A stretch of DNA of 8,424 bases from Caryophanales bacterium UBA6769 (GTDB lineage Bacteria; Bacillota; Bacilli; Bacillales; UBA6769): positions 1 through 8,424 of the forward strand of contig DKGN01000006.1 of NCBI GenBank assembly GCA_002453275.1, given 5' to 3'. Below, in pieces: positions 1 through 5,649 of the stretch (position 1 is its first letter; every line of letters begins with the position of its first letter). Below the pieces are notes generated by a model, which saw only the letters and a list, made by a program, of their open reading frames with translations, was not told the DNA's origin and ran no database searches. Both the position numbers and the translations under genes were made by a program.

Positions 1-2
1 AA

Positions 3-152
3 ATTAGCAAGCGTCTGTTTCCGAATGCGTATGATCGGGCAACGTACTTAACGATGTCTGAAACAATAGGGATTCTAGATTTAATGATCTCAAGACATGA
101 GATTTCACCAGTGAGTAGGAATGAATCTCAAATAGAATATTTTTTAACGTAA
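3..152 (+). CDS. C-terminal end of a probable MBL-fold metallo-hydrolase (partial)
   Basis: An open frame enters from the left edge and stops at TAA 150-152, giving the last 49 residues of a protein. The peptide begins ISKRLFPNA and continues through TMSETIGILDLMISRHEI to a tail ending IEYFLT. This looks like the winged-helix-like tail of metallo-beta-lactamase-fold hydrolases of the LACTB2/YqjP type, where a (R)LFP stretch is followed by a helix of the pattern SE-x-x-G-x-L-D-x-L and then a short strand. The metal-binding HxHxDH motif would lie upstream, outside the window, so the catalytic assignment cannot be checked. The frame ends just before a strong hairpin terminator, which supports it as a real gene end. 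The family call is an inference from a short tail and could be wrong. Confidence 0.5.
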   Translation: MSKRLFPNAYDRATYLTMSETIGILDLMISRHEISPVSRNESQIEYFLT

Positions 153-168
153 AGTTCTGTTTATTTCC

Positions 169-210
169 GATAAGCAAGAAGCTATTCTTCTTGCTTATCT
201 TTATTTAAAT
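169..210 (+). terminator. Strong intrinsic terminator between convergent genes
   Basis: A perfect 12-bp stem (GATAAGCAAGAA at 169-180, TTCTTGCTTATC at 188-199) with a 7-nt loop is followed on the plus strand by a T-rich tract (200-206). It ends the partial plus-strand gene. Its right arm also encodes the last residues of the convergent minus-strand gene, whose TAG stop (182-184) lies in the loop. For the minus transcript the hairpin comes right at the stop codon, but the following sequence is less T-rich, so termination there is likely weaker. Confidence 0.85.
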
Positions 211-466
211 CAAGCATTTCACCGCCAGTTGTAATATAAGAAAACACGTCTAAATCAGGCTTGCTTTTTGTTAACCCGTGAATGTAGGGCTTGATTAGAT
301 CTTTAAAATCTTCTCGCACTCCAATTTCCTCTAAATTCCCAAAAATATATATTTTCTTCTCCTCTAAGATGAAAGAAAGAAGACCTACAGCTTCTTGCTT
401 GTCGTTAACTATATTTAAAATTTGGTTTTTATCACTCATGAGCTCTGGTGAGAAATAGATCTCCAA
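182..466 (-). CDS. Small conserved-looking protein of unknown function (94 aa, TTG start)
   Basis: I do not recognise this protein. It is a small, acidic, soluble-looking protein with no signal peptide or membrane segment. Its pattern of alternating strands and helices (for example VGLLSFILEEKKIYIFGNLE, then an amphipathic helix REDFKDLIKPYIHGL) suggests a compact alpha/beta fold. The start matters: an in-frame ATG at 493 would overlap the upstream transporter gene, but a textbook AAGGAGG (475-481) lies inside that extension, 8 nt before a TTG at 464-466. I therefore take TTG as the start, giving 94 residues beginning MEIYFSPELMS. This leaves a 16-bp gap after the transporter's stop, so the two genes are probably one transcript. 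A role accessory to the transporter is possible but unsupported. Confidence 0.7.
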   Translation of the reverse strand: MEIYFSPELMSDKNQILNIVNDKQEAVGLLSFILEEKKIYIFGNLEEIGVREDFKDLIKPYIHGLTKSKPDLDVFSYITTGGEMLDLNKDKQEE

Positions 467-474
467 AAGAATAA

Positions 475-481
475 CCTCCTT
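475..481 (-). promoter_or_regulatory. Ribosome binding site that sets the TTG start of the small gene
   Basis: Read on the minus strand this is AAGGAGG, a full match to the Bacillus Shine-Dalgarno core, 8 nt upstream of TTG 464-466. It lies between the stop of the MFS gene (483-485) and the small gene. It would be wasted if translation began at the ATG at 493, which has no comparable site in front of it. Confidence 0.8.
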
Positions 482-482
482 A

Positions 483-1736
483 TTATTCTGCATCGAACTG
501 CAATTTGGTGAAAAGTGAATTTGTTGCTTGCTCTTCCGATTTATCCTTTTTAACTCTAATTAACAGCATAACGAGCAAAGCAACAATAGCGGTTAATCCA
601 GCAGTGAGCAAAAACATTCCCGTTCTCGACCAATCCATCATCCATCCATAGAGAGGAGGCCCTGCTGCGACACCTAAAAACCTTACTGAGCCATATAACG
701 ACGTTACGAAGCCACGTCTTTCTTTGCCGACCGATCCAGTTATAAAGCTATTAATACAAGGTAATGCTAGACCTGTCCCTATACTACTTAAGGCAAGAAT
801 AGCGATAAACGGAATAAGCTTTTTGAAAAAGACTAACGTAGCGAAGGAGATAGTCATAAACATAAGCCCGATAATGATTAAATTCTTCATTAATTTCATC
901 TTCTTTTTTATTTTGCTACCAGTAATATAAGCTGTTGTCGTCATGAACAAAAGGGGAATAGCTAAAATGAGTCCTTTCATTACTCCTTTCATGTCATGGT
1001 CTGTTTCTAAAATATCTGATAAATAAAAAAGAATACCGAAAAGTGTAAATAAACATGTGGCACCGGCTAAATAGGTTGTAAGTAACCAACGTCCTTCATT
1101 TTTAAATACGGATAGCAACCCCGTCATATATTGCCCAATCTTCATAGGCTCTTCTTTTTTCTTCTTTTCTTTCACAAAGAAAGCTGTTAATAAAATGGAA
1201 ATAAGACAAAAGACAGGAAAGGCAAAGAAGACAGAATACCAAATTAATAAAGCTAACAATGAGCCAATAATTGGCGAAACGACTTTTCCAAGCCCATTAG
1301 ATGCCTCAACGATGCCAAGCACTTTACTTTCTTTTCCTCCTTTAAACAAATCACCGGTTAACGCCATAGCTAAAGGGGCGGTTCCAGCCGCTCCAATGCC
1401 TTGCATAATCCTCCCTGCCATAATCCAAAAATAAGCATCAGAAAACCATGCTGAAGCCGCTCCAGCTAATAATCCGCCAAAGCCATATAAGATGAGGGCC
1501 GGGATAATGACAGCCTTTCGTGTGAAACGATCTGATAAATAACCAAGGATCGGAATAGAGACAGCGGCAGCAATCGAAAAAAGTGAAATCGTTAAGCTTA
1601 CTTGAAATTGTGAAATATCTAATTCTTGTTTCATTTTAGGCAACACAGGGATTAACATAGAGTTTCCGAGCACTAAGATGAGTGGAATTGAGCCAATTGC
1701 AACGATCGTCATCACTGAATTATTTTCTTTTGACAC
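483..1736 (-). CDS. MFS drug:H+ antiporter-like transporter, YitG-like
   Basis: A 417-residue major facilitator superfamily transporter of the 12-helix DHA1 type, of full length for the family. Hydrophobic segments run from about residue 10 to 393, with a charged central loop (KEKKKKEEP, about 189-197). Motif A between helices 2 and 3 is GYLSDRFTRK (65-74). Helix 4 carries RIMQGIGAAG (109-118), a motif B form. Helix 5 carries a motif C-like, proline-containing stretch EASNGLGKVVSPIIG (144-158), typical of proton-driven exporters. Translation starts at GTG (1734-1736), with AAGGAG at 1746-1751. The gene is divergent from phosphosulfolactate synthase. In B. subtilis the MFS gene yitG lies in the same neighbourhood as yitD and yitE, so this is probably its counterpart. 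Export or import of sulfolactate is a guess from context; the sequence alone says only small-molecule transporter. Confidence 0.85.
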   Translation of the reverse strand: MSKENNSVMTIVAIGSIPLILVLGNSMLIPVLPKMKQELDISQFQVSLTISLFSIAAAVSIPILGYLSDRFTRKAVIIPALILYGFGGLLAGAASAWFSDAYFWIMAGRIMQGIGAAGTAPLAMALTGDLFKGGKESKVLGIVEASNGLGKVVSPIIGSLLALLIWYSVFFAFPVFCLISILLTAFFVKEKKKKEEPMKIGQYMTGLLSVFKNEGRWLLTTYLAGATCLFTLFGILFYLSDILETDHDMKGVMKGLILAIPLLFMTTTAYITGSKIKKKMKLMKNLIIIGLMFMTISFATLVFFKKLIPFIAILALSSIGTGLALPCINSFITGSVGKERRGFVTSLYGSVRFLGVAAGPPLYGWMMDWSRTGMFLLTAGLTAIVALLVMLLIRVKKDKSEEQATNSLFTKLQFDAE

Positions 1737-1772
1737 TTGCCGGCACTCCTTTTAGGAAGTAAAAGATGCTCT

Positions 1773-1802
1773 TATTTTGTCTCTACAGCTTTGAACTATT
1801 CA
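1773..1802 (-). promoter_or_regulatory. Candidate sigma-G promoter for the MFS transporter
   Basis: On the minus strand, TGAATA (1797-1802) is followed after 17 nt by CAAAATA (1773-1779). The forespore sigma-G consensus is about GHATR, 17-18 nt, then CATNHTA, so the -35 matches fully and the -10 differs at one defined position. Transcription would start near 1766, leaving about 30 nt of leader that includes the gene's ribosome binding site. This is a motif match only, with no experimental support. Confidence 0.4.
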
Positions 1803-1804
1803 AA
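1790..1804. repeat. Short inverted repeat in the divergent promoter region
   Basis: TTTGAA-CTA-TTCAAA is a perfect 6-bp inverted repeat with a 3-nt centre, lying between the divergent MFS and ComA genes. It overlaps the candidate -35 of the MFS gene, so it could be an operator. At this length and AT content chance occurrence is quite possible. Confidence 0.25.
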
Positions 1805-1864
1805 ATCACCCTTCAGTCTGAAATGAATAAGATGTTGATGTGACATGAAGGAGGCGTTTACCTA

Positions 1865-2635
1865 ATGACGATATTAAAACTTCCTGAACGAACATCCAAA
1901 AAAAGAAGGCATGGTTTAACTTCTATTGTTGATTTTGGGGTAACGATTGGTGAGCTAACACATATTTTAGAGGATTATTCAGATTTTATTGACTTTGCAA
2001 AACTTGGGGTCGGCACGGGTTATATTTCACCAAACATTAAGGAGAAAATTAACATATACAAGCAATATGACATTCAACCATATTTTGGAGGTACATTGTT
2101 TGAAAAAGTTTATTATCAAAACAAATTAGATCATTACTTGCTTTACTTAGAGAATTTAAACATAGATTGGCTTGAAGTTTCAACTGGTGTTTTAAACATT
2201 CCAATTGAAAGTCGGTTACATGTAGTAGAAAAGTGTAGACAAAATTTTAAGGTGATTGGTGAGGTCGGTTCAAAAGACACAACAAAAGAAATGACCGATA
2301 ACGAGTGGGAATTCGAAATGACCGCATTAATCAATGCAGGCTGTGAATACGTCATTGCAGAAGGGAGAGATTCGGGCACTGCTGGAATTTACGAAGAAAA
2401 TGGGGAAATAAAACAAGAACTTATTGACACGATGTCACGTAGGATTGGGCATGACAAAATTATTTTTGAAGCACCAACTGCCAAAAGCCAAATGTATTTT
2501 ATTAACTCATTCGGGCCAAACGTAAATTTAGGAAACGTGAAGTTAGACGATGTTTTATTATTAGAAGCCCAACGACTCGGGTTACGGGCAGAAACATTCT
2601 TCTTGGAGGAAAGGAAATGGACATTGCAATTATAA
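1865..2635 (+). CDS. comA: Phosphosulfolactate synthase (ComA/YitD family)
   Basis: This cytosolic TIM-barrel enzyme adds sulfite to phosphoenolpyruvate to give (R)-2-phospho-3-sulfolactate. In methanogens this is the first step of coenzyme M synthesis; in Bacillus it leads to 3-sulfolactate, a spore constituent. The 256-residue length is right for the family. The conserved blocks are in order: DFGVTIGELTHILEDYSDFI (23-42), AKLGVGTGYI (45-54), YFGGTLFE (73-80), WLEVSTGVLNIP (102-113), GEVGSKD (132-138), YVIAEGRDSGTAGIY (162-176), IIFEAPTAKSQ (199-209), NLGNVKLDDVLLLEAQRLGL (221-240) and RAETF (241-245). These match remembered archaeal ComA and B. subtilis YitD. AAGGAGG (1848-1854) lies 10 nt before the ATG. 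The 3' end overlaps the next gene by 19 bp, so the pair is one translationally coupled operon. I found no convincing promoter upstream in 1741-1864. The symbol denotes phosphosulfolactate synthase, not the competence regulator. Confidence 0.93.
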   Translation: MTILKLPERTSKKRRHGLTSIVDFGVTIGELTHILEDYSDFIDFAKLGVGTGYISPNIKEKINIYKQYDIQPYFGGTLFEKVYYQNKLDHYLLYLENLNIDWLEVSTGVLNIPIESRLHVVEKCRQNFKVIGEVGSKDTTKEMTDNEWEFEMTALINAGCEYVIAEGRDSGTAGIYEENGEIKQELIDTMSRRIGHDKIIFEAPTAKSQMYFINSFGPNVNLGNVKLDDVLLLEAQRLGLRAETFFLEERKWTLQL

Positions 2636-3165
2636 GGCATTTGCCGACAGCCTGGAACGACAAAGGCTATTTACAAGGGAGAAGAGATATTCCGATCTCC
2701 CTTCCTATTTCCGATCAAACTTGGCTTCAGATAAAAGAGAATAACATGCATTTAGAAAATTTGAAGCCATTTGATTATGTATTTTCAAGCGAACTTAAAC
2801 GAACGCAACAAACAGCAAATCTTTATGGGTATCCAAACGTAACGAGCGAGCCGTTACTTAATGAACTAGACTTCGGATCATTTGAGGGAAAATTAAAGAC
2901 CGAACTTGAAAAAAAATACGATGATAAATGGTTATCGTCACCACTGCAGATGAATTTGGGTGAATCTCTTCTTCAGTTTCAAAATCGAGTCCTTGCCTTT
3001 ATCCAAAAATATGCCCAAGCAAAAAAAATTTTGATTTTCGGACACGGGAGTTGGACCCGGGCTCTTTTATCAATCTCAGAAATTGGCAACATACAAAATA
3101 TGAATCGAATCGAGATTGAAAATAATCAACTCGCGTTAGTAAAAATCTCAATAAAAATAACTTAA
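2617..3165 (+). CDS. Histidine phosphatase (PGM-like) family protein, possible phosphosulfolactate phosphatase
   Basis: A 182-residue cytosolic phosphatase of the histidine (phosphoglycerate mutase-like) superfamily. The full catalytic set is visible: R7-H8 in IIRHLPTAWN, with His8 the expected phospho-acceptor; R62 in FSSELKRTQQTA; E83 in LNELDFGSFEGK; and H143 in FGHGSWTRAL. The first motif reads RHLPT rather than the usual RHGET, a variant that may reflect an altered substrate pocket. Translation starts at ATG behind GGAGGA (2605-2610), inside the end of the ComA gene. The tight coupling suggests that it acts on ComA's product, releasing 3-sulfolactate. That step in B. subtilis is assigned to the unrelated ComB family (YitC), and no ComB is seen here. 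The family is certain; the substrate is inferred from context. It could instead be a general sugar-phosphate or alpha-ribazole-type phosphatase. Confidence 0.88.
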   Translation: MDIAIIRHLPTAWNDKGYLQGRRDIPISLPISDQTWLQIKENNMHLENLKPFDYVFSSELKRTQQTANLYGYPNVTSEPLLNELDFGSFEGKLKTELEKKYDDKWLSSPLQMNLGESLLQFQNRVLAFIQKYAQAKKILIFGHGSWTRALLSISEIGNIQNMNRIEIENNQLALVKISIKIT

Positions 3166-3770
3166 AAAACTCGAAGCATATTTAAAATGTAGCGAAGATT
3201 TAGGCGATACACGAAATCAATTACTTGTGTTGACAACCATTGGCAAAATATAGCATAAAAAACAATTTTCCACTCAATAATAGAAGCAGTAATAATAAAG
3301 ATCGTCATATTTAACCAGAACATTACTTTTCCAGGTGAGACTTTTTTAATAGAGGCAATTATGAGCGATGGAATGACCATGCCACCACTTGAAGCGCCAA
3401 ACCGGATTAAAATGCCAACTCCTATACCAAATACGAGTCCACCGAGAATTAAATCAAACAATAGATTAATATGGGGAAGATGAACGTAAAGTTCTAAGAA
3501 ATGAACAGTGTAAGATGTTACAGTTACAGAGTACGTCGTGCGAAGTGTCCAGCGATACCCAAACCAATAAATAGCTAATGACAAAAGGGTAAAATTCGCT
3601 AGCCATAATGCAGCGCCGAGTGGAATATCGATCCAATAATTTAATAAAATAGCAATACCTGCTGCACCGCCAGAGGGAATTCCGTGTGGAAAAAGAAAAA
3701 GGGCCATTGAGACCCCTTGAATAATTGCTCCAATTGTTAACAAAGTATATTTATAGAGTTCCATTCTCAT
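3162..3770 (-). CDS. YitT-family integral membrane protein, short form (YitE-like)
   Basis: A polytopic membrane protein of 202 residues with about six hydrophobic helices (roughly 8-28, 36-46, 52-71, 104-123, 147-165 and 168-185). It carries the glycine-rich signatures of the YitT/YczE membrane family: GIPSGGAAGIAILLN (30-44) and GGLVFGIGVGILIRFGASSGG (110-130). It lacks the C-terminal soluble DUF2179 domain of full YitT proteins, so it is the short form, like B. subtilis YitE. Function is unknown for the family; transport is suspected. A TTG at 3786-3788 is an alternative start, but a G-rich ribosome binding site (AGGGGG, about 3780-3785) stands 9 nt before ATG 3768-3770, so I prefer the ATG. 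Its stop codon overlaps the convergent phosphatase gene's stop. In B. subtilis yitE lies next to yitD, supporting a link with sulfolactate, by inference. Confidence 0.82.
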   Translation of the reverse strand: MRMELYKYTLLTIGAIIQGVSMALFLFPHGIPSGGAAGIAILLNYWIDIPLGAALWLANFTLLSLAIYWFGYRWTLRTTYSVTVTSYTVHFLELYVHLPHINLLFDLILGGLVFGIGVGILIRFGASSGGMVIPSLIIASIKKVSPGKVMFWLNMTIFIITASIIEWKIVFYAIFCQWLSTQVIDFVYRLNLRYILNMLRVF

Positions 3771-3798
3771 TATCTCGTTCCCCCTCAAAACTCACTTC

Positions 3799-3827
3799 AT
3801 TTTATGTCCAAGCTATCCTAATTATGA
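3799..3827 (-). promoter_or_regulatory. Candidate sigma-E promoter for the YitT-family gene
   Basis: On the minus strand, TCATAAT (3821-3827) is followed after 14 nt by CATAAAAT (3799-3806). The mother-cell sigma-E consensus is about KMATATT, 14-15 nt, CATACAMT, so 6 of 7 and 7 of 8 positions match. Transcription would start near 3792, leaving a leader of about 22 nt before ATG 3770. The TTG at 3788 would then be almost leaderless, which also favours the ATG. Confidence 0.5.
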
Positions 3828-3845
3828 ACAGTATTGTAATTTCGC

Positions 3846-3874
3846 TAGACGTTCAGGACTTCCTTTCCTATAAT
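3846..3874 (+). promoter_or_regulatory. Sigma-A promoter for the thiolase gene
   Basis: TAGACG (3846-3851) and a perfect TATAAT (3869-3874) are separated by 17 nt. The -35 matches TTGACA at four of six positions. Transcription should start near 3881. This is just upstream of the leader ORF at 3892 if the AAAGGAG at 3878-3884 is retained in the transcript; a start a few bases later would trim that site. Confidence 0.65.
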
Positions 3875-3891
3875 GAAAAAGGAGACATTAT

Positions 3892-3966
3892 ATGTGGATG
3901 AAGAAAGTGGGGGAACGGTTTGAAAGACGTATTTATTTTAGAAGGTGCAAGAACAGCGTTTGGTAG
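3892..3966 (+). CDS. Possible 24-residue leader peptide overlapping the thiolase start
   Basis: ATG 3892 has an excellent ribosome binding site (AAAGGAG, 3878-3884, 7-nt spacing) and opens a frame of 24 codons that stops at TAG 3964-3966, about 45 bp inside the thiolase gene in another frame. The peptide (MWMKKVGERFERR and on) is basic and resembles nothing I know. Translation through it would cross the thiolase's own TTG start, so it could tune thiolase expression. It may equally be a fortuitous ATG; the predicted transcript start is so close that its ribosome binding site may not be fully transcribed. Confidence 0.3.
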   Translation: MWMKKVGERFERRIYFRRCKNSVW

Positions 3967-5092
3967 TTTTGGTCAGGCGTTCAAAAATGTTTCAGCAACT
4001 GAACTTGGAAAAACAACGGCAGTAGAAGCGATGAAGCGAGCGAATGTTGACCCTGCTCAAATTGGACAAGTCGTTTATGGAAACGTTATTCATTCAAGTA
4101 CGAATGCGGCCTATGTTCCGAGACATGTTGCCTTAGGGGCTGGCATCCCAATTGAAACACCCGCGATGGCGGTAAATCGTTTATGTGGATCTGGCTTGCA
4201 AGCTGTAGTCTCTGCTGCTCAAAGCATTAAGCTTGGTGAAGCGGAAATAGCCTTAGCAGGTGGTACAGAAAATATGACACAGGCTCCTCACGCAGATTTT
4301 AAAAGTCGTTTTGCAGGTGTGAAGCTAGGAGCACTTCAATTAGAAGATATGCTCCAAAGCTCATTGACTGATGAATATATCCGTTGTGGAATGGGTGTAA
4401 CAGCAGAAAACTTAGCCGAAAAATACAGTCTTTCTAGAGAAGCCCAAGACGAATATGCAGCACTAAGTCATGAGAGAGCAGAAGCTGCAAGGGATAAATT
4501 TGCAGAAGAAATTGTAGGAGTCGAAGTTACATCACGCAGGGGATCTGTCCTCGTTGATAAGGACGAACACATTAAAGTAGACACGACCGTTGAATCATTA
4601 TCAAATTTAAGACCAGCGTTTATGAAGGATGGAACTGTAACAGCTGGAAATGCATCTGGCATTAATGACGGATCTGCCTCTGTCATACTCGCTAACAATA
4701 ATTCTTTAAATGGTAAAAAACCAATAGCAAAAATTGTTTCATGGGGTATCGCTGGTGTCGATCCATCAATTATGGGAATTGGCCCTGTTCCAGCATCACA
4801 AATGGCTCTAGAGAGAGCAAATCTAGCAATCGGGGATATCGATTTAGTTGAAATTAACGAAGCATTTGCCTCACAATATATCGCAGTTGAAAAAGAACTC
4901 GGTCTCGATCGAGAAAAAACAAATGTGAACGGTGGAGCGATTGCACTCGGTCATCCAATTGGAGCGAGCGGTACACGTGTATTGCTAACATTAGCATATG
5001 AATTAAGAAGACAAGAAAAACAGTATGGACTAGCAAGCCTTTGCATCGGCGGAGGTCAAGGCATTGCAATGATTATTGAAAATATGAATTAA
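3920..5092 (+). CDS. Acetyl-CoA C-acetyltransferase (thiolase)
   Basis: A cytosolic thiolase that condenses two acetyl-CoA to acetoacetyl-CoA, or cleaves 3-ketoacyl-CoA in the reverse direction. At 390 residues it has the standard length. All catalytic elements are present: the nucleophilic Cys89 in NRLCGSGLQAV, the NEAF motif (313-316), His345 in GGAIALGHPIGASGTR, and Cys375 in CIGGGQGIAM. The N-terminus FILEGARTAFGSFGQAF is the usual thiolase opening. The start is TTG (3920-3922) behind GTGGGGG (3907-3913); a TGA at 3899-3901 closes the frame upstream, so no ATG start is available. The gene is single, with its own sigma-A promoter and terminator. Ketone-body, fatty-acid, mevalonate or polyhydroxybutyrate roles cannot be told apart here. 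No partner dehydrogenase is adjacent, though a polyhydroxybutyrate-depolymerase-like remnant lies just downstream. Confidence 0.93.
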   Translation: MKDVFILEGARTAFGSFGQAFKNVSATELGKTTAVEAMKRANVDPAQIGQVVYGNVIHSSTNAAYVPRHVALGAGIPIETPAMAVNRLCGSGLQAVVSAAQSIKLGEAEIALAGGTENMTQAPHADFKSRFAGVKLGALQLEDMLQSSLTDEYIRCGMGVTAENLAEKYSLSREAQDEYAALSHERAEAARDKFAEEIVGVEVTSRRGSVLVDKDEHIKVDTTVESLSNLRPAFMKDGTVTAGNASGINDGSASVILANNNSLNGKKPIAKIVSWGIAGVDPSIMGIGPVPASQMALERANLAIGDIDLVEINEAFASQYIAVEKELGLDREKTNVNGGAIALGHPIGASGTRVLLTLAYELRRQEKQYGLASLCIGGGQGIAMIIENMN

Positions 5093-5105
5093 ATTTAAGC
5101 AAAAG

Positions 5106-5145
5106 ACTAAGAGAATTGCAATTTCTCTTAGTTTTTTCTTTTTCT
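5106..5145 (+). terminator. Intrinsic terminator of the thiolase gene
   Basis: A 10-bp stem (ACTAAGAGAA at 5106-5115, TTCTCTTAGT at 5123-5132) with a 7-nt loop is followed by a run of T residues from 5132 to 5145, interrupted by two Cs. It lies 13 nt after the thiolase stop codon. Confidence 0.85.
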
Positions 5146-5274
5146 AAACTCCCTGTTTACAAGTGATGAAAGGTAGTAAGATTTGCACGAATCTATCTTC
5201 AGTCATCTATCTTTTAGTCTATTTGAATAATTAGGAATATTGTTAAAATATAGTGGAAAAGTGGACTTTTTATA
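5146..5274. other. AT-rich spacer with no recognisable gene
   Basis: I see no coding frame, RNA gene or convincing promoter here. A perfect sigma-E-like -35 (GAATATT, about 5235-5241) has no matching -10 at 14-15 nt. TATAAT at 5271-5276 overlaps the first ATG of the downstream remnant and lacks a -35. The stretch probably marks where the 5' part of the remnant hydrolase was deleted. Confidence 0.5.
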
Positions 5275-5601
5275 ATGTTCGTTATTATTGACGCTTCACT
5301 CACATCAAGGGCGTTGGCGGTCGAACAAGAAGCACAATTAGAGAGTGATACGATAGTTTTTCAAGGCTTTGAACGAACCTTTTTCTATTATGTTCGTAGG
5401 GAAGCTTATCTAGGTGGAAAACACGGTACAAAGCTTGTCCTATATACAGTTGAAGGTGGAGGACATACATGGCCAAGTGGACCACAATACTTACCACCCG
5501 AACTCATTGGGCTAACAAGTTATCAGATGAATGCGAGCGAGGTCATTTGGAGCGAATTAAGAACACATAAAAACAATCAAGCGAAAAAATATATTAAGTG
5601 A
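5275..5601 (+). pseudogene. C-terminal remnant of a PHB-depolymerase/feruloyl-esterase-type alpha/beta hydrolase
   Basis: The 108-codon frame encodes only the tail of a secreted-type esterase of the LpqC/polyhydroxybutyrate depolymerase family (COG3509). It includes the family's final block, KLVLYTVEGGGHTWPSG, whose His should be the catalytic base, then QYLPPELIGLTS and the closing helix NASEVIWSEL. Family members are around 300 residues or more. The signal peptide, the GxSxG nucleophile region and the acid region are absent, and no ribosome binding site precedes ATG 5275. The recognisable similarity begins only near residue 17; the first residues (MFVIIDASLTSRA) look unrelated. I conclude that an internal or 5' deletion left a non-functional remnant. 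The frame itself is intact to its TGA, so the decay may be recent. A terminator follows directly. Confidence 0.7.
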
Positions 5602-5609
5602 ATGAACAG

Positions 5610-5645
5610 AAATGCTCCTCTCGCTAGTGAGAGGAGCATTTTCTT
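5610..5645. terminator. Bidirectional terminator between the esterase remnant and yqkF
   Basis: A 13-bp perfect stem (AAATGCTCCTCTC at 5610-5622, GAGAGGAGCATTT at 5629-5641) encloses a 6-nt loop. T-rich sequence follows on the plus side (5640-5645), and on the minus side the stem ends in TTT then CTGTTCATTC. It lies between convergent genes and can serve both, more strongly on the plus strand. Its survival behind a broken gene fits former expression of that gene, or use by yqkF. Confidence 0.85.
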
Positions 5646-5649
5646 CCCG

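Noticed and set aside
1824..1854. TGAATA at 1824-1829 as a sporulation promoter for comA
   Set aside because: At 17-18 nt downstream there is only the ribosome binding site, with no sigma-G or sigma-A -10.
1865..2635. Antisense frames of about 80 codons within the comA gene
   Set aside because: They lie opposite a clearly recognised, fully conserved enzyme and have no ribosome binding site or recognisable motif.
3771..3788. TTG 3788 as the start of the YitT-family gene
   Set aside because: It would use up the G-rich ribosome binding site as coding sequence and sit only a few bases from the predicted sigma-E start.
5271..5276. TATAAT as a promoter for the esterase remnant
   Set aside because: It overlaps the ATG at 5275-5277 and has no -35 partner at 16-18 nt, so it cannot drive that frame.
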